37,426 nucleotides of DNA from a virus, in the IMG/VR virus record IMGVR_UViG_3300042905_002178, positions 1 to 37,426 of that record; one strand, 5' to 3'. The first letter of the stretch is position 1. Every line of letters begins with the position of its first letter. A program made the position numbers and the translations under genes. Positions 23,189-31,076 of the stretch are shown piece by piece. The notes beneath the pieces were generated by a model that saw only the letters and a list, made by a program, of their open reading frames with translations, was not told the origin of the DNA and did no database searches.

Positions 23189-25154
23189 AACCTTTGGCCA
23201 GTATCAGACCCGAAGCCCGCATCGGGTCGATCACGATCCAACCGTGGTCTTTTGCCGAAATGAACCCGGCATCGAGCAGATCACGGATCACGGACCCCGG
23301 TCGGGCGCTTGGCTTGACTGCTTGGTCGATGGTCGACGCCTTCCAGCCGTCGCGTTCCAAGTGCTGACGCAACGCAGCTCGAGTGAGATACGGGGCTCCG
23401 TCCAGAGTCTCGGCCTTGGACTCAAACCACGCCCGCTCAAAGGTCTTCCTGTGCTTGGACCCGGCTGGCTCTTTTTCGCGCACTGGCGGGGCATCTGATG
23501 CTGCCAGAACGGCGCTTGTGACGGGTGCGCCGTCTTCATCGACCCAACCAGGGATCGCGACGCTGGCCAGTCGGGCATGGATGGGGGCCAGCATCTCGGC
23601 GTCCTTCGACTTCCGCTGTGCAATCGTGATCGTGCCGTCCTTGGACGTAACCGACACCTCGATGTCGAGGGCTCCCCGCCATGCTGACGACCCACGGGCT
23701 CGACCCTGTGCTTCCTCGTTGACGCCGGTGTGATGCACTAGCAGGACAGAGCAACTGAACGTGGCCATCAGCGCCGCGCACGAATCCAACATCTCCTTGG
23801 CGTCTTGTGCGCTGTTCTCGTCGCCGGACAGAAACCGATGGAGGGTGTCGACGACGATCAGAGACGGCCGCACGGACAACGCCGCTATGGAGTCACGCGC
23901 CTTGATCAACCCTGCTTGCGTGTCGAGGTCGCAACCCGACGACGACAGCAACAGGTTCCCTCGAGGGATCGGGCCATTGGTGGTCTGCCACGCCGCCAGA
24001 CGACCGCGCAGTCCGTGGTGACCCTCGCCAGCGAGGTAGACGACCGCGCCGGGCTTGACCTTGGCTCCCATCCAATCGGGGAGGCCCGACGCCATGCGGC
24101 AACACCAGTCCAGGACGACGAAGGTCTTGCCGGACCCGCTGGGGCCGTGAACCATCATCAGGGCTTGCGATTGTGCCCAGCCCTTGATCAGCCATGAGAT
24201 AGGGGCAGGCTGTGCCGAAAAATCGACGGCATCGACGAGCCAGTCGCCGGCCGACGGCGTCAGAAGTGCGGCGAGGTCTTGACCGGCTTGAACGTAGTCG
24301 TTGGCGTCGCCGGGGATCGGCGGAATCACATAGCGAACGCCATGCTTGGCGCAGGCTTGCTCAGCGGCACGAAGCCCGACGTGGCCCTTGTCGTTGTCGG
24401 CGACGATGGTGATCCGATTGCCATACAGCCCCACAAGCAAGCCGGCGACGTCGACGAGGTTGCTTGCGCTGTAAGCAATGACGCACGGTCGGCCCGTGAC
24501 TTCGTGGACCGTTGCCGCCGTGGCGAACCCCTCGGCGAGATAGATGACGCCATCGGACGGCTTGCCGACCATCCAAAACTTGGCCTTGACTTCGCCACCA
24601 GGGTGATACCGCTTGCCGCCGTCGCCCTCGATGTATTGCAGGCTTGAGATGCCGCCGTCGACGTCAAACAGCGGCACCACCAACTTGCCATCCGAGGTCA
24701 CCTTGCTTCCGTGCGGCTTGACGCCCTTGCGTTGCAGGTATGGGTGATCGGCGGGTGCCTCGGGCAACTCGGACCAAACCTGCTCCACCACCTCGGCGAC
24801 GACCTCACGCTGGCGAGCCAGCTCGGCGTCGCGAATCGCCCGCATGTCGGCCATGCGCTTGGCATGTGCCACCTCCTCGGCGGGGGTCATCGACGGCCCG
24901 CCCTCGGCTCGCCATGACACGTCAATCTGACGACGCCAGCACCCGAAGTGCCCAGCCGGTCGCCCGTCGCTGTAGGCGATGTACCAGCCGTTTTTGGCCC
25001 GACTGGCGTCCGACCTGAACCGATGAATCTTGCCGTCGAGAGTCACCGATGACGGCGGATTGATTCCCTCGTAGGCGATGGCGTCGATCAGTTGCTGCTC
25101 TGGCGTCCTGTCGTCGACGAAAGCGGGGACAAAGGCGCGATCAAGCTTGACCAT
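23181..25154 (-). CDS. TOPRIM primase-like / RecA-like helicase replication protein (657 aa)
   Basis: The N-terminal 140 residues are a region seen in plasmid and phage primases. A TOPRIM-like domain follows: Glu208-Gly209 (LAEGFATA) and Asp253-x-Asp255 (VADNDKG), with a PPIPGDANDY segment after it. The C-terminal half is a RepA-type (AAA_25, RecA-like) ATPase with Walker A at 337-344 (GPSGSGKT), Walker B Asp436 (LIVVDT) and HHTG at 474-477. The last 90 residues are a winged-helix-like domain. It would unwind and prime phage DNA. ATG at 25154 lies within the end of the HTH regulator gene (14-base overlap). It is leftward, unlike the recombination genes. Confidence 0.9.
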   Translation of the reverse strand: MVKLDRAFVPAFVDDRTPEQQLIDAIAYEGINPPSSVTLDGKIHRFRSDASRAKNGWYIAYSDGRPAGHFGCWRRQIDVSWRAEGGPSMTPAEEVAHAKRMADMRAIRDAELARQREVVAEVVEQVWSELPEAPADHPYLQRKGVKPHGSKVTSDGKLVVPLFDVDGGISSLQYIEGDGGKRYHPGGEVKAKFWMVGKPSDGVIYLAEGFATAATVHEVTGRPCVIAYSASNLVDVAGLLVGLYGNRITIVADNDKGHVGLRAAEQACAKHGVRYVIPPIPGDANDYVQAGQDLAALLTPSAGDWLVDAVDFSAQPAPISWLIKGWAQSQALMMVHGPSGSGKTFVVLDWCCRMASGLPDWMGAKVKPGAVVYLAGEGHHGLRGRLAAWQTTNGPIPRGNLLLSSSGCDLDTQAGLIKARDSIAALSVRPSLIVVDTLHRFLSGDENSAQDAKEMLDSCAALMATFSCSVLLVHHTGVNEEAQGRARGSSAWRGALDIEVSVTSKDGTITIAQRKSKDAEMLAPIHARLASVAIPGWVDEDGAPVTSAVLAASDAPPVREKEPAGSKHRKTFERAWFESKAETLDGAPYLTRAALRQHLERDGWKASTIDQAVKPSARPGSVIRDLLDAGFISAKDHGWIVIDPMRASGLILAKGSA

Positions 25155-25338
25155 CGGTGGCTCCCTTCAGATAGAGGGCGATCACAGCGACAGTCGCCGG
25201 AGACGGAGTCGTGACGCCATGCATGAGTCGATAGAGCGTGTCGTTGCTGAGTCCGGTGGCCTTGGCCACGGCTGAAAGGTTGTGATCGCGCAGACGCCTG
25301 CGGATCTCCTCGATGGTGATCTGTCGTGTGTCGTTCAT
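25141..25338 (-). CDS. Small HTH regulator (65 aa)
   Basis: A helix-turn-helix of XRE/Cro type spans about residues 18-45 (LSAVAKATGLSNDTLYRLMHG), followed by a PSPATVAVIALYL helix. The protein is close to the minimum size of Cro-like regulators. It diverges from the recombination operon and its start is only 3 bases from the -35 of the rightward promoter, so it probably represses that promoter and perhaps its own. It is co-transcribed with the primase-helicase gene. No integrase accompanies it, so a lysogeny role is not supported. Confidence 0.85.
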   Translation of the reverse strand: MNDTRQITIEEIRRRLRDHNLSAVAKATGLSNDTLYRLMHGVTTPSPATVAVIALYLKGATDGQA

Positions 25339-25340
25339 GC

Positions 25341-25369
25341 TTGACGTTTGACGCAGATGCGGCTAGAAG
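25341..25369 (+). promoter_or_regulatory. Rightward early promoter
   Basis: TTGACG (25341-25346) and TAGAAG (25364-25369) are spaced by 17 bases, a sigma70-type arrangement about 50 bases before the Sak4-like gene start. The -35 is followed at once by a second TTGACG (25348-25353), a direct repeat that may be the HTH protein's operator. The 12-base segment GCTTGACGTTTG nearly recurs at the 30.2-kb promoter. Confidence 0.7.
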
Positions 25370-25421
25370 TCTACTCACAAGGCGCAACCCGATCACCGGA
25401 CCGCGCCACAATGGAGGCCAA

Positions 25422-26099
25422 ATGGCCATCAGTCTGAAGCGCACAGGCTCGCTCGGAGCTACTGCGGTTAAGTTTCTTGGATATGGTCCTGCAGGGCACG
25501 GCAAAACCCGCGCAATTGCGACGCTGCCGACTCCGATTACGCTTTCGGCAGAAGCCGGGTTGCTGTCGATCAAGGAGTTTGACCTTCCGTACATCGAGAT
25601 TGCGACGCTCGAAGACCTGTACGACGCATACCGTTGGGTGTCGTCGTCGGATGAGGCGAAGGGCTTTGAGAGTGTCGCGCTAGACAGCATTTCGGAGATT
25701 GCCGAGGTGCTGCTGTCGGCGGAGAAGAAGGTTCAAGTCGGCGGCAAGGCTCGCGACTTTCGCCAAGCCTATGGCGCGATGCAGGATCGGATGGGAGATC
25801 TCATCCGTGCCTTCCGAGATTTGCCCGGAAAGCATGTGTATTTCAGCGCCAAGCTGGAGAAGTCGGCGGATGAGCTTGGAGCCGTCTCATACGCGCCATC
25901 GATGCCGGGACAGAAGTTTGCCCAGCAGTTGCCCTATTTCTTTGACGAGGTTTTCGCCTTCCGCAAGGAGCAGGGGCACTTCGCATTGATGACGTCGACG
26001 GATGGTCTTTGGTCGGCGAAGGACCGCTCGGGTCGTTTGGATCTGTGGGAGCCGCCAGACCTCGGCGCAATTATCCGAAAGATTGCGGGGACGCCATGA
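25422..26099 (+). CDS. Sak4-like RecA-fold ATPase / single-strand annealing recombinase (225 aa)
   Basis: Walker A is at residues 22-29 (GPAGHGKT) and a Walker B-like strand ends at Asp88 (VALDSIS). A segment FSAKLEK near residue 150 follows the AAA_24 pattern. Sak4-type proteins are minimal RecA/Rad51 paralogs that anneal single-stranded DNA with the help of a phage ssDNA-binding protein, and such a partner is encoded two genes downstream. The ATG at 25422 has GGAGG upstream; a longer frame back to 25326 runs into the promoter and is rejected. It is the first gene of the rightward operon. Confidence 0.85.
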   Translation: MAISLKRTGSLGATAVKFLGYGPAGHGKTRAIATLPTPITLSAEAGLLSIKEFDLPYIEIATLEDLYDAYRWVSSSDEAKGFESVALDSISEIAEVLLSAEKKVQVGGKARDFRQAYGAMQDRMGDLIRAFRDLPGKHVYFSAKLEKSADELGAVSYAPSMPGQKFAQQLPYFFDEVFAFRKEQGHFALMTSTDGLWSAKDRSGRLDLWEPPDLGAIIRKIAGTP

Positions 26100-26473
26100 C
26101 ACTCGACGAGCTGACAGCGGCATGGCGCGAGGCCAAGGAAGCGGAGCGCGAAGCACAAGAGCGCCGCCGCGACATCGAGGATCAGATCACGGCGATGCTT
26201 GCCATCCCCGCCGACCTCGACGGCACCAGCACCTACGGCGCTCTCAAAGTCACGGGCCGCATTGACCGCAAGGTTGACGCCGATCTGTTGCAGGAGTTGG
26301 CACGGGATGCAGGGTTGACCGACCACCTGTCGGCGCTCTTCAGGTGGAAGCCGGAGATCAACAAAAAAGCGTGGGACGCAGCAGCAGATTCAATCACTCG
26401 CCCCCTTGCCGGGGCCATTACAAGCAAGCCAGGGCGACCCTCGTTTGCGATCACTGACAAGAAAGAAGGCTGA
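26096..26473 (+). CDS. Unknown protein of the recombination operon (125 aa)
   Basis: The start overlaps the upstream stop as ATGA. The N-terminal 40 residues form a charged coiled coil (AWREAKEAEREAQERRRDIE), followed by a small alpha/beta segment with GALKVTGRIDRKVDADLLQEL and FRWKPEINKKAW. Short proteins of this pattern are common between Sak4-like and DUF669-like genes in phages, which suggests a role with them in recombination, but I cannot name the family with confidence. Confidence 0.8.
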   Translation: MTLDELTAAWREAKEAEREAQERRRDIEDQITAMLAIPADLDGTSTYGALKVTGRIDRKVDADLLQELARDAGLTDHLSALFRWKPEINKKAWDAAADSITRPLAGAITSKPGRPSFAITDKKEG

Positions 26474-26476
26474 GCA

Positions 26477-26947
26477 ATGGCGAATCTTGGACGCAGCTAC
26501 GTTGAAGCAGAGATGCCAAAGGGCAGCAACAGCGGCGACTACACGCCGATCCCCGATGGGTGGTACGACGTCACCATCACTGAAGCCACCGTGAAGGCCA
26601 CGAAGGCGGGGACCGGCGATTACCTCTCCTACCGTTGCGACGTCGTCGGACCGACGCATCAGGGCCGGGTCGTTTTCGGAATGATTACGTTGCGAAACCC
26701 GAACCCGAAGGCGGAGGAAATTGGCAATCAGCAGATGGGCGAGCTGTGCCGTGCTATCGGTGCCGCTCGTCTCGACGACAGCGATCAGCTGATCGGAAAG
26801 CGCATGACGATCAAGGTCGTGACCGAAAGCAGTGAGCAGTACGGCGACAAGAACAAGATCAAGGCGATGAAGGCGAGCGGTGGCAATGCGCCGACGTCAT
26901 CAGCCGCCGCACCTGCTCCTGCCTCCAAGCCGCCGTGGGCGAAGTGA
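26477..26947 (+). CDS. DUF669-like single-stranded DNA-binding protein (156 aa)
   Basis: Features of the DUF669 family are visible: the N-terminal PIPDGWYDVTITEATVK segment, KAGTGDYLSYRCDVVGP, the GRVVFGMITLRNPNPKAEEIG core and GKRMTIKVVTES. The fold is an OB-like beta barrel. The last 30 residues are Ala/Pro/Ser-rich and end in PPWAK, reminiscent of the flexible tail and tip of SSB proteins. Such proteins act with Sak4 annealases. AAGG lies upstream of the ATG at 26477, and the order Sak4-unknown-DUF669 is conserved in many phages. Confidence 0.85.
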   Translation: MANLGRSYVEAEMPKGSNSGDYTPIPDGWYDVTITEATVKATKAGTGDYLSYRCDVVGPTHQGRVVFGMITLRNPNPKAEEIGNQQMGELCRAIGAARLDDSDQLIGKRMTIKVVTESSEQYGDKNKIKAMKASGGNAPTSSAAAPAPASKPPWAK

Positions 26948-27324
26948 TGACCGAAACCAAACGCCTCTACACTGTCACCGTCGAGTTCGACTTCGCCGTC
27001 ATGGCCGAGAGCGAATACGACGCCCGCAGTTACGCCAACGAAGCGCAGCGCGACCTCATGCTCGACGAGTTCGCGCACGCGACCCCGACCGTGAGCCGCC
27101 TGCCGACAGGCCGCTTCGTCGAGCGCCGCCCCGACGCCGAGGGTGAAAGCCTCGTCTACGGCACGGACGAGGACACGACGCTCAATGAAGCCGTCGCCGC
27201 CGAGAAGAAGCGGCTGGAAGCCGAAGCCCTCGCCGAGAAGCAGACCGATCTGTTCACGAAGGAGAAGCCGTTCATGAAGGCAGAAAATCCCATCATGGAA
27301 GTCGAGATCATCGAAAAACCCTGA
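26947..27324 (+). CDS. Unknown acidic protein (125 aa)
   Basis: ATG at 26947 overlaps the upstream stop as TGATG; an in-frame GTG 12 bases earlier is less likely. The N-terminal 50 residues have two beta strands around a helix (LYTVTVEFDFAVMAESEYDARSYANEA). The middle is charged and the C-terminal 40 residues are Glu/Lys/Ala-rich. No family is recognised. The gene ends before an intrinsic terminator and closes the first part of the recombination operon. Confidence 0.75.
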   Translation: MTETKRLYTVTVEFDFAVMAESEYDARSYANEAQRDLMLDEFAHATPTVSRLPTGRFVERRPDAEGESLVYGTDEDTTLNEAVAAEKKRLEAEALAEKQTDLFTKEKPFMKAENPIMEVEIIEKP

Positions 27325-27333
27325 CCCACAACC

Positions 27334-27360
27334 GGGGGTGCCCTTGGCCCCCTCTTTTTT
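27334..27360 (+). terminator. Intrinsic terminator within the recombination operon
   Basis: Five G-C pairs (27334-27338 with 27348-27352), a 9-base loop and CTTTTTT at the end. It would reduce, not abolish, transcription into the nuclease and helicase genes, because no obvious promoter lies between it and the next start at 27369. Confidence 0.75.
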
Positions 27361-27368
27361 GGTGATTC

Positions 27369-28217
27369 ATGACCGCCATTCCACCGCCTCGCACGACCAT
27401 TCAGTCCCTCATCGACGCCCACCACGAGCGCGGCCGGGAGCCGCCACGCCCGCACATGGGAGCCTCTGAGTTGGGTCACTCTTGCGACAAGTGGTTGTGG
27501 CTGAAGTTCCGTTGGGCCGTTGTCGAGCAAGTGCCAGGGCGCGTTCTGCGCGTCTTCCGTCGGGGCCACATGGAAGAGGCCACGATCCTGAAGGATCTTC
27601 GTGCCATCGGCATCGAGATTAGAGAGACGACTGGCGAGCAGACTCGCGTTTCGTTTGGCTCCCATGTGTCGGGCTCCGTCGATGCCATCATCGACGCTGG
27701 CGTTCCCGAAGCGCCGAAGAAGCCGCACGTCGCCGAGTTCAAGACGCATAGCTTGAAGTCCTTCAACGACGTCGAGAAGAACGGCGTCGAGAAAGCGAAG
27801 CGGACCCACTTCATTCAGATGCAGGTCTACATGCACGGGCTCGGCATCGACCGCGCCCTCTATGTCGCCGTGTGCAAGGACGACGACCGCATCTACACGG
27901 AGCGTGTCAGGTATGACCGCGACGTCGCCGAGAAAGCCATTGCACGGGGCAAGCGGTTGGCGCTTGCCGACGAGATGCCGCCGCCTTTGTCGCATGACCC
28001 CTCATGGTACGAGTGCAAGTGGTGCCCGGCCCACAAGGTCTGCCATGAGGGTCTAGGCGTCACCGCGCCGCAATCGTGCAGGACGTGCGCACATAGCACC
28101 GCCAAGGAGGACAACACCTGGCGATGCGAGAAGCACAACGCCGACGGAATCCCGCTTGGGTTTCAGCGCACGGGTTGCGCGGACTACGAATTGCACGATC
28201 ACCTGTTGCCGTTTTGA
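27369..28217 (+). CDS. Cas4/RecB-like PD-(D/E)XK nuclease with iron-sulfur cysteines (282 aa)
   Basis: The nuclease core is Asp105 (SGSVDAII), Glu123-x-Lys125 (VAEFKTHS) and Gln150/Gln152 (FIQMQVYMHG). Cys39 (GHSCDKWLW) plus Cys216, Cys219 and Cys225 (CKWCPAHKVC) match the four cysteines that hold a [4Fe-4S] cluster in Cas4/AddB-type nucleases. A further Cys set (237, 240, 253, 270) is in the last 50 residues and may form a zinc knuckle. It probably resects DNA ends for the Sak4-like annealase. GGTGA precedes the ATG. Confidence 0.88.
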   Translation: MTAIPPPRTTIQSLIDAHHERGREPPRPHMGASELGHSCDKWLWLKFRWAVVEQVPGRVLRVFRRGHMEEATILKDLRAIGIEIRETTGEQTRVSFGSHVSGSVDAIIDAGVPEAPKKPHVAEFKTHSLKSFNDVEKNGVEKAKRTHFIQMQVYMHGLGIDRALYVAVCKDDDRIYTERVRYDRDVAEKAIARGKRLALADEMPPPLSHDPSWYECKWCPAHKVCHEGLGVTAPQSCRTCAHSTAKEDNTWRCEKHNADGIPLGFQRTGCADYELHDHLLPF

Positions 28218-28223
28218 GGCCCC

Positions 28224-29840
28224 ATGCTTCGCCCCTACCAACAACGCGCCATCGACGAAACGCTGGCGTGGATCGCCAAAAACAAAGGCAACCCGTGCAT
28301 TGTCATGCCGACGGGGTCCGGCAAGTCTCACGTCGTCGCCGGCCTGTGCAAGCACACGATCCAGACGTGGCCAGAGACGCGAGTCTTGATGCTGACTCAC
28401 GTCAAGGAGTTGATTGAACAGAACATCGAGAAGATGCGCCAGCATTGGCCAGCCGCGCCAATGGGCGTCTACTCGGCCAGCATCGGCAAGCGCCAGCTCG
28501 GCGAGCCGATCACGTTCGCAGGCATCCAGTCAATCGCGACCCGCGCCGACGACGTTGGGCACATTGACCTTGTCGTCGTCGATGAATGCGACCTCATCAG
28601 CCACAACGATGAGGGGCGTTATCGGACCTTCCTTGGGCAACTGAAGACAATCAACCCGAACATGGTTGTAATCGGGCTGACGGCGACGCCATATCGTCTT
28701 GGCCACGGCATGATCACCGACGAGCCGGCGCTGTTTCATGGTTTGATTGAGCCGGTGGACGTCGTCGAGTTGCTGACCCTTGGCCACCTGTGCCCGTTGC
28801 GCCTGAAGAAGACGCAGCACACCTACGACACGTCATCCGTTCATAAGCGCGGCGGGGACTACATCGAGAGCGAGCTGCAGAAGGTCGTCGACACCGAGGA
28901 GCAAACACAGAAGGTCGTTGACGAGATTCTAGCGAATGCCACCGACCGCAAGTCTTGGGTGCTGTTCTGCACCGGCATCGACCACAGCCATCACGTCGCC
29001 GAAGCCCTTCGTGCCCGTGGGGTCACCTGCGAGACGGTGTCTGGCGAGACGCCGAAGGGAGAGCGAGAACGCATCCTGGCCGATTTCAAGGCCGGCAAGG
29101 TGACGGCGCTGACAAACGCCAACGTGCTCACGACGGGATTTGATCATCCACCTACGGACCTGATTGGCTTCCTGCGTCCGACGGCGTCGACGCGCCTCAT
29201 GATGCAGATGGCCGGCCGGGGCATGCGGCCATCGCCAGGGAAGGAGGACTGCATCGTTCTCGACTTTGCCGGTGTGTCGAAGGTCTGCGGCACGATTATC
29301 CGGCCCAACGTCCCCGGCAAGAAAGGCGACGGGAACGGTGAAGCGCCGGTCAAGGTCTGCGATGCTTGCAGCGAGCTGGTCCATTTGAGCGCCAAGGTCT
29401 GCCCTGCTTGTGGCGCGGCGTTCCCGGAGTCCAAGAAGGCATCCGAGCCAATCGACGTCCGGCTTATTGACGGCGACATCATGGGTCTGTCAGTCAACCC
29501 GGACGATTTGCGTGACGTCGAGGTGTCGTCATGGCGCTGGCAGATCAGACGCTCGCAAAAGACCGGCAAGGAACAGATCGCGCTGACGTACTACGGCAAG
29601 GCGATCAGCGACCGGCCGGTGACGGAGTATCTGTGCGTCTTCCATGAGGGCTACGCCGGCCAGAAGGCGTGGAGCACCGTCACCAGCATCGCCGAGCGTT
29701 GCGGAAAGCTGCCCGATGGGATCCTTGCCGATGGCGACGTGGTCGCCCTTGTCGAAGCCATGAACGCCGCCACACCGCCGACGTGGATTCAGTATGAGCG
29801 AGACGGCAACTTCGACCGCATCACAAGGAGGCACTGGTGA
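28224..29840 (+). CDS. Superfamily 2 DNA helicase with zinc ribbon (538 aa)
   Basis: Motif I is at residues 29-35 (PTGSGKS), motif II at 120-123 (DECD rather than DEAH), motif III TATP at 153-156 and motif VI QMAGRGMRP at 328-336. This is the SSL2/RadD-like type common in phage recombination sets. A CxxC-x10-CxxC zinc ribbon (Cys379, 382, 393, 396) follows the helicase core. The C-terminal 110 residues are beta-rich and unassigned. It overlaps the following nuclease gene as GTGA and shares its operon. It probably unwinds or remodels recombination or replication intermediates. Confidence 0.9.
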   Translation: MLRPYQQRAIDETLAWIAKNKGNPCIVMPTGSGKSHVVAGLCKHTIQTWPETRVLMLTHVKELIEQNIEKMRQHWPAAPMGVYSASIGKRQLGEPITFAGIQSIATRADDVGHIDLVVVDECDLISHNDEGRYRTFLGQLKTINPNMVVIGLTATPYRLGHGMITDEPALFHGLIEPVDVVELLTLGHLCPLRLKKTQHTYDTSSVHKRGGDYIESELQKVVDTEEQTQKVVDEILANATDRKSWVLFCTGIDHSHHVAEALRARGVTCETVSGETPKGERERILADFKAGKVTALTNANVLTTGFDHPPTDLIGFLRPTASTRLMMQMAGRGMRPSPGKEDCIVLDFAGVSKVCGTIIRPNVPGKKGDGNGEAPVKVCDACSELVHLSAKVCPACGAAFPESKKASEPIDVRLIDGDIMGLSVNPDDLRDVEVSSWRWQIRRSQKTGKEQIALTYYGKAISDRPVTEYLCVFHEGYAGQKAWSTVTSIAERCGKLPDGILADGDVVALVEAMNAATPPTWIQYERDGNFDRITRRHW

Positions 29841-30160
29841 AGACCGAACACGAAGAGCAACGCGAGTTCGTTCAATGGATGAGGCAGACGCATCCTACCG
29901 TCCGCATCTACGCGATCCCCAACGGAGGCCACCGTGGAGCGAGCCAGGGGGCCAGACTCAAGGCGGAGGGTGTCACGCCCGGTGTGCCCGATCTGCATGT
30001 CCCAGCTCTGCGGTTGTGGATCGAGATGAAGCGAACCGTCGGCGGCACAGTGAGCCGGGAGCAGCGCGACTGGCACGACTATCTGCGGGGGATCGGTGAT
30101 CGGGTGATCGTGGCGAAAGGGAAGGAAGAGGCGATCAGGGCGATCACAGATCTGCTCTGA
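29837..30160 (+). CDS. VRR-NUC family nuclease (107 aa)
   Basis: The stand-alone VRR-NUC pattern is complete: Glu10 in the first helix, AIPNGGHRG (26-34), LKAEGVTPGVPDL with Asp52, WIEMKR with Glu63 and Lys65, and a Gln in SREQRDW. These small PD-(D/E)XK enzymes act as structure-specific endonucleases and often sit next to a superfamily 2 helicase in phages. The GTG start has AGGAGG upstream, within the end of the helicase gene (GTGA overlap). It is the last gene before the second promoter. Confidence 0.9.
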   Translation: MKTEHEEQREFVQWMRQTHPTVRIYAIPNGGHRGASQGARLKAEGVTPGVPDLHVPALRLWIEMKRTVGGTVSREQRDWHDYLRGIGDRVIVAKGKEEAIRAITDLL

Positions 30161-30279
30161 CGCCGCATCCCAATGCGGCCACAGCATAATCTCACGCAAA
30201 CGCTTGACGCTTGCGTGGCGAGTGTGTAGGCTGTGGTTGTGGCCGGCAGGGGTGCCGGTCCGAAACAGGAGAGACGACA
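30161..30279. other. Intergenic control region between the recombination genes and the small-gene run
   Basis: This stretch holds the second early promoter, a 23-bp dyad and the ribosome-binding site of the next gene. No other frame is convincing. A short GC inverted repeat (ccggcagggg-tgccgg, about 30243-30258) follows the promoter and may structure the leader. Confidence 0.6.
30204..30232 (+). promoter_or_regulatory. Second rightward promoter
   Basis: TTGACG (30204-30209) and TAGGCT (30227-30232) are spaced by 17 bases, the same plan as the 25.34-kb promoter. The -35 lies inside a 23-bp imperfect dyad (30194-30216) with arms ACGCAA and TTGCGT. The segment GCTTGACGCTTG matches the other promoter at 11 of 12 positions, consistent with shared control by the HTH protein. 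Confidence 0.72.
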
Positions 30280-30444
30280 ATGCAGACCATCACCAACGCT
30301 CAGATCCGCGCCCTCCGCAACGAAGCCGCCGCCGCTGGCGACAGCGCCATGGTCCGCACCTGCGACCGCGCCATCGCCGGCAGCGCCCGCGCCATGACCA
30401 CGGTCCGCCGCGCCATTCGCGCCGCCGCCGCGATGGCCGACTGA
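30280..30444 (+). CDS. Small Ala/Arg-rich helical protein (54 aa)
   Basis: ATG at 30280 is set by AGGAGAGACGACA just upstream; the longer frame from 30211 would start inside the promoter. The product is almost wholly helical with Ala, Arg and Thr, net positive, and could bind nucleic acid. No family is recognised. It is the first gene under the second promoter and is followed by a weak hairpin. Confidence 0.7.
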   Translation: MQTITNAQIRALRNEAAAAGDSAMVRTCDRAIAGSARAMTTVRRAIRAAAAMAD

Positions 30445-30469
30445 CCCTCCCCCACAACCCGAACGCGCC

Positions 30470-30489
30470 GCCCCGTCTCAAGCCGGGGC
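30470..30489 (+). terminator. Weak hairpin after the first small gene
   Basis: A 6-bp GC stem (30470-30475 with 30484-30489) with an 8-base loop, followed by TTTGG. It may attenuate transcription into the downstream genes or protect the upstream message. Confidence 0.45.
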
Positions 30490-30510
30490 TTTGGCGTCAG
30501 GAGAGACACC

Positions 30511-30738
30511 ATGACCATGACCATCGCCGACCGCATCCTTACAAACCTTCTCGACAACGACGGGTGCGCCCGCAAGACCCGACTCGGTGTCGACCGCTAC
30601 GCCCTCGTGGCTCGCATCGGCACTCCGATGCGTGACCGCCTCGACAACGTCGTCGGCTGGGAGTTTTCCGACGGCAGCGAGATTGAGGAGTCGGGCGGCG
30701 GGTGGGACACCCCAGAGGGCTGGGCCGCCAACGTCTGA
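30511..30738 (+). CDS. Unknown 75-residue protein
   Basis: The ATG is preceded by CAGGAGAGACACC, a leader shared almost base for base with the next gene. Residues 1-30 are a helix (IADRILTNLLDNDGCARKTRL), followed by ARIGTPMRDRLDNVVGWEF and a short acidic, Gly-rich tail. The first part resembles a small winged-helix layout, but this is only a visual impression. Confidence 0.72.
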   Translation: MTMTIADRILTNLLDNDGCARKTRLGVDRYALVARIGTPMRDRLDNVVGWEFSDGSEIEESGGGWDTPEGWAANV

Positions 30739-30765
30739 CGCCAACACACCCACAGGAGAGACACC

Positions 30766-30966
30766 ATGACCGACGACAACATCCCCCCCGGCGCTGATCA
30801 CTACTGGGGCGCAGACCTCGACCTCCCCGACACTCACGACGACCCGCCCGAGGACGACCACCAGATCACCGACGAGCAAGCCGAGGCATGGGCTGCCGAG
30901 ATGGGCGAGGAGCGCGACCTCGAAGACGCGCTGGCCCAGCTCGCTGAAATCTACGGGGTGCTGTGA
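30766..30966 (+). CDS. Very acidic small protein, possible DNA mimic (66 aa)
   Basis: The product has 13 Asp and 8 Glu but only one Arg and no Lys, so a net charge near -20. The last 25 residues form an acidic helix (AEMGEERDLEDALAQLAEIY). Small, extremely acidic early phage proteins often mimic DNA and block restriction or other DNA-binding enzymes (Ocr, Gam-like and Ugi-type cases). The location in an early small-gene run agrees, but this is inference from charge only. CAGGAGAGACACC precedes the ATG. Confidence 0.72.
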   Translation: MTDDNIPPGADHYWGADLDLPDTHDDPPEDDHQITDEQAEAWAAEMGEERDLEDALAQLAEIYGVL

Positions 30967-31055
30967 TGTGCCGAACCATGCGCAAGGCCCTTGTGGCCGA
31001 AGCCAAGCGCCGTCGTCTGCCCGTGTGGGCGTTTCTGTTGCTGATCAATCACTGA
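30966..31055 (+). CDS. Tiny basic/hydrophobic peptide (29 aa)
   Basis: The ATG overlaps the upstream stop as TGATG. The first 18 residues are basic and the last 11 contain VWAFLLLI, so it could associate with membrane. Its stop is followed within 25 bases by the next start. Overlap-coupled starts are the rule in this genome, which is the main support; there is no separate ribosome-binding site. Confidence 0.45.
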   Translation: MCRTMRKALVAEAKRRRLPVWAFLLLINH

Positions 31056-31076
31056 ATGGGAAAAGGGAGAGACACA

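Noticed and set aside
25141-25338. A CI-like lysogeny repressor
   Set aside because: The protein is Cro-sized, there is no integrase, excisionase or attachment site visible, and it is co-transcribed with a replication gene. A lytic regulator is more likely.
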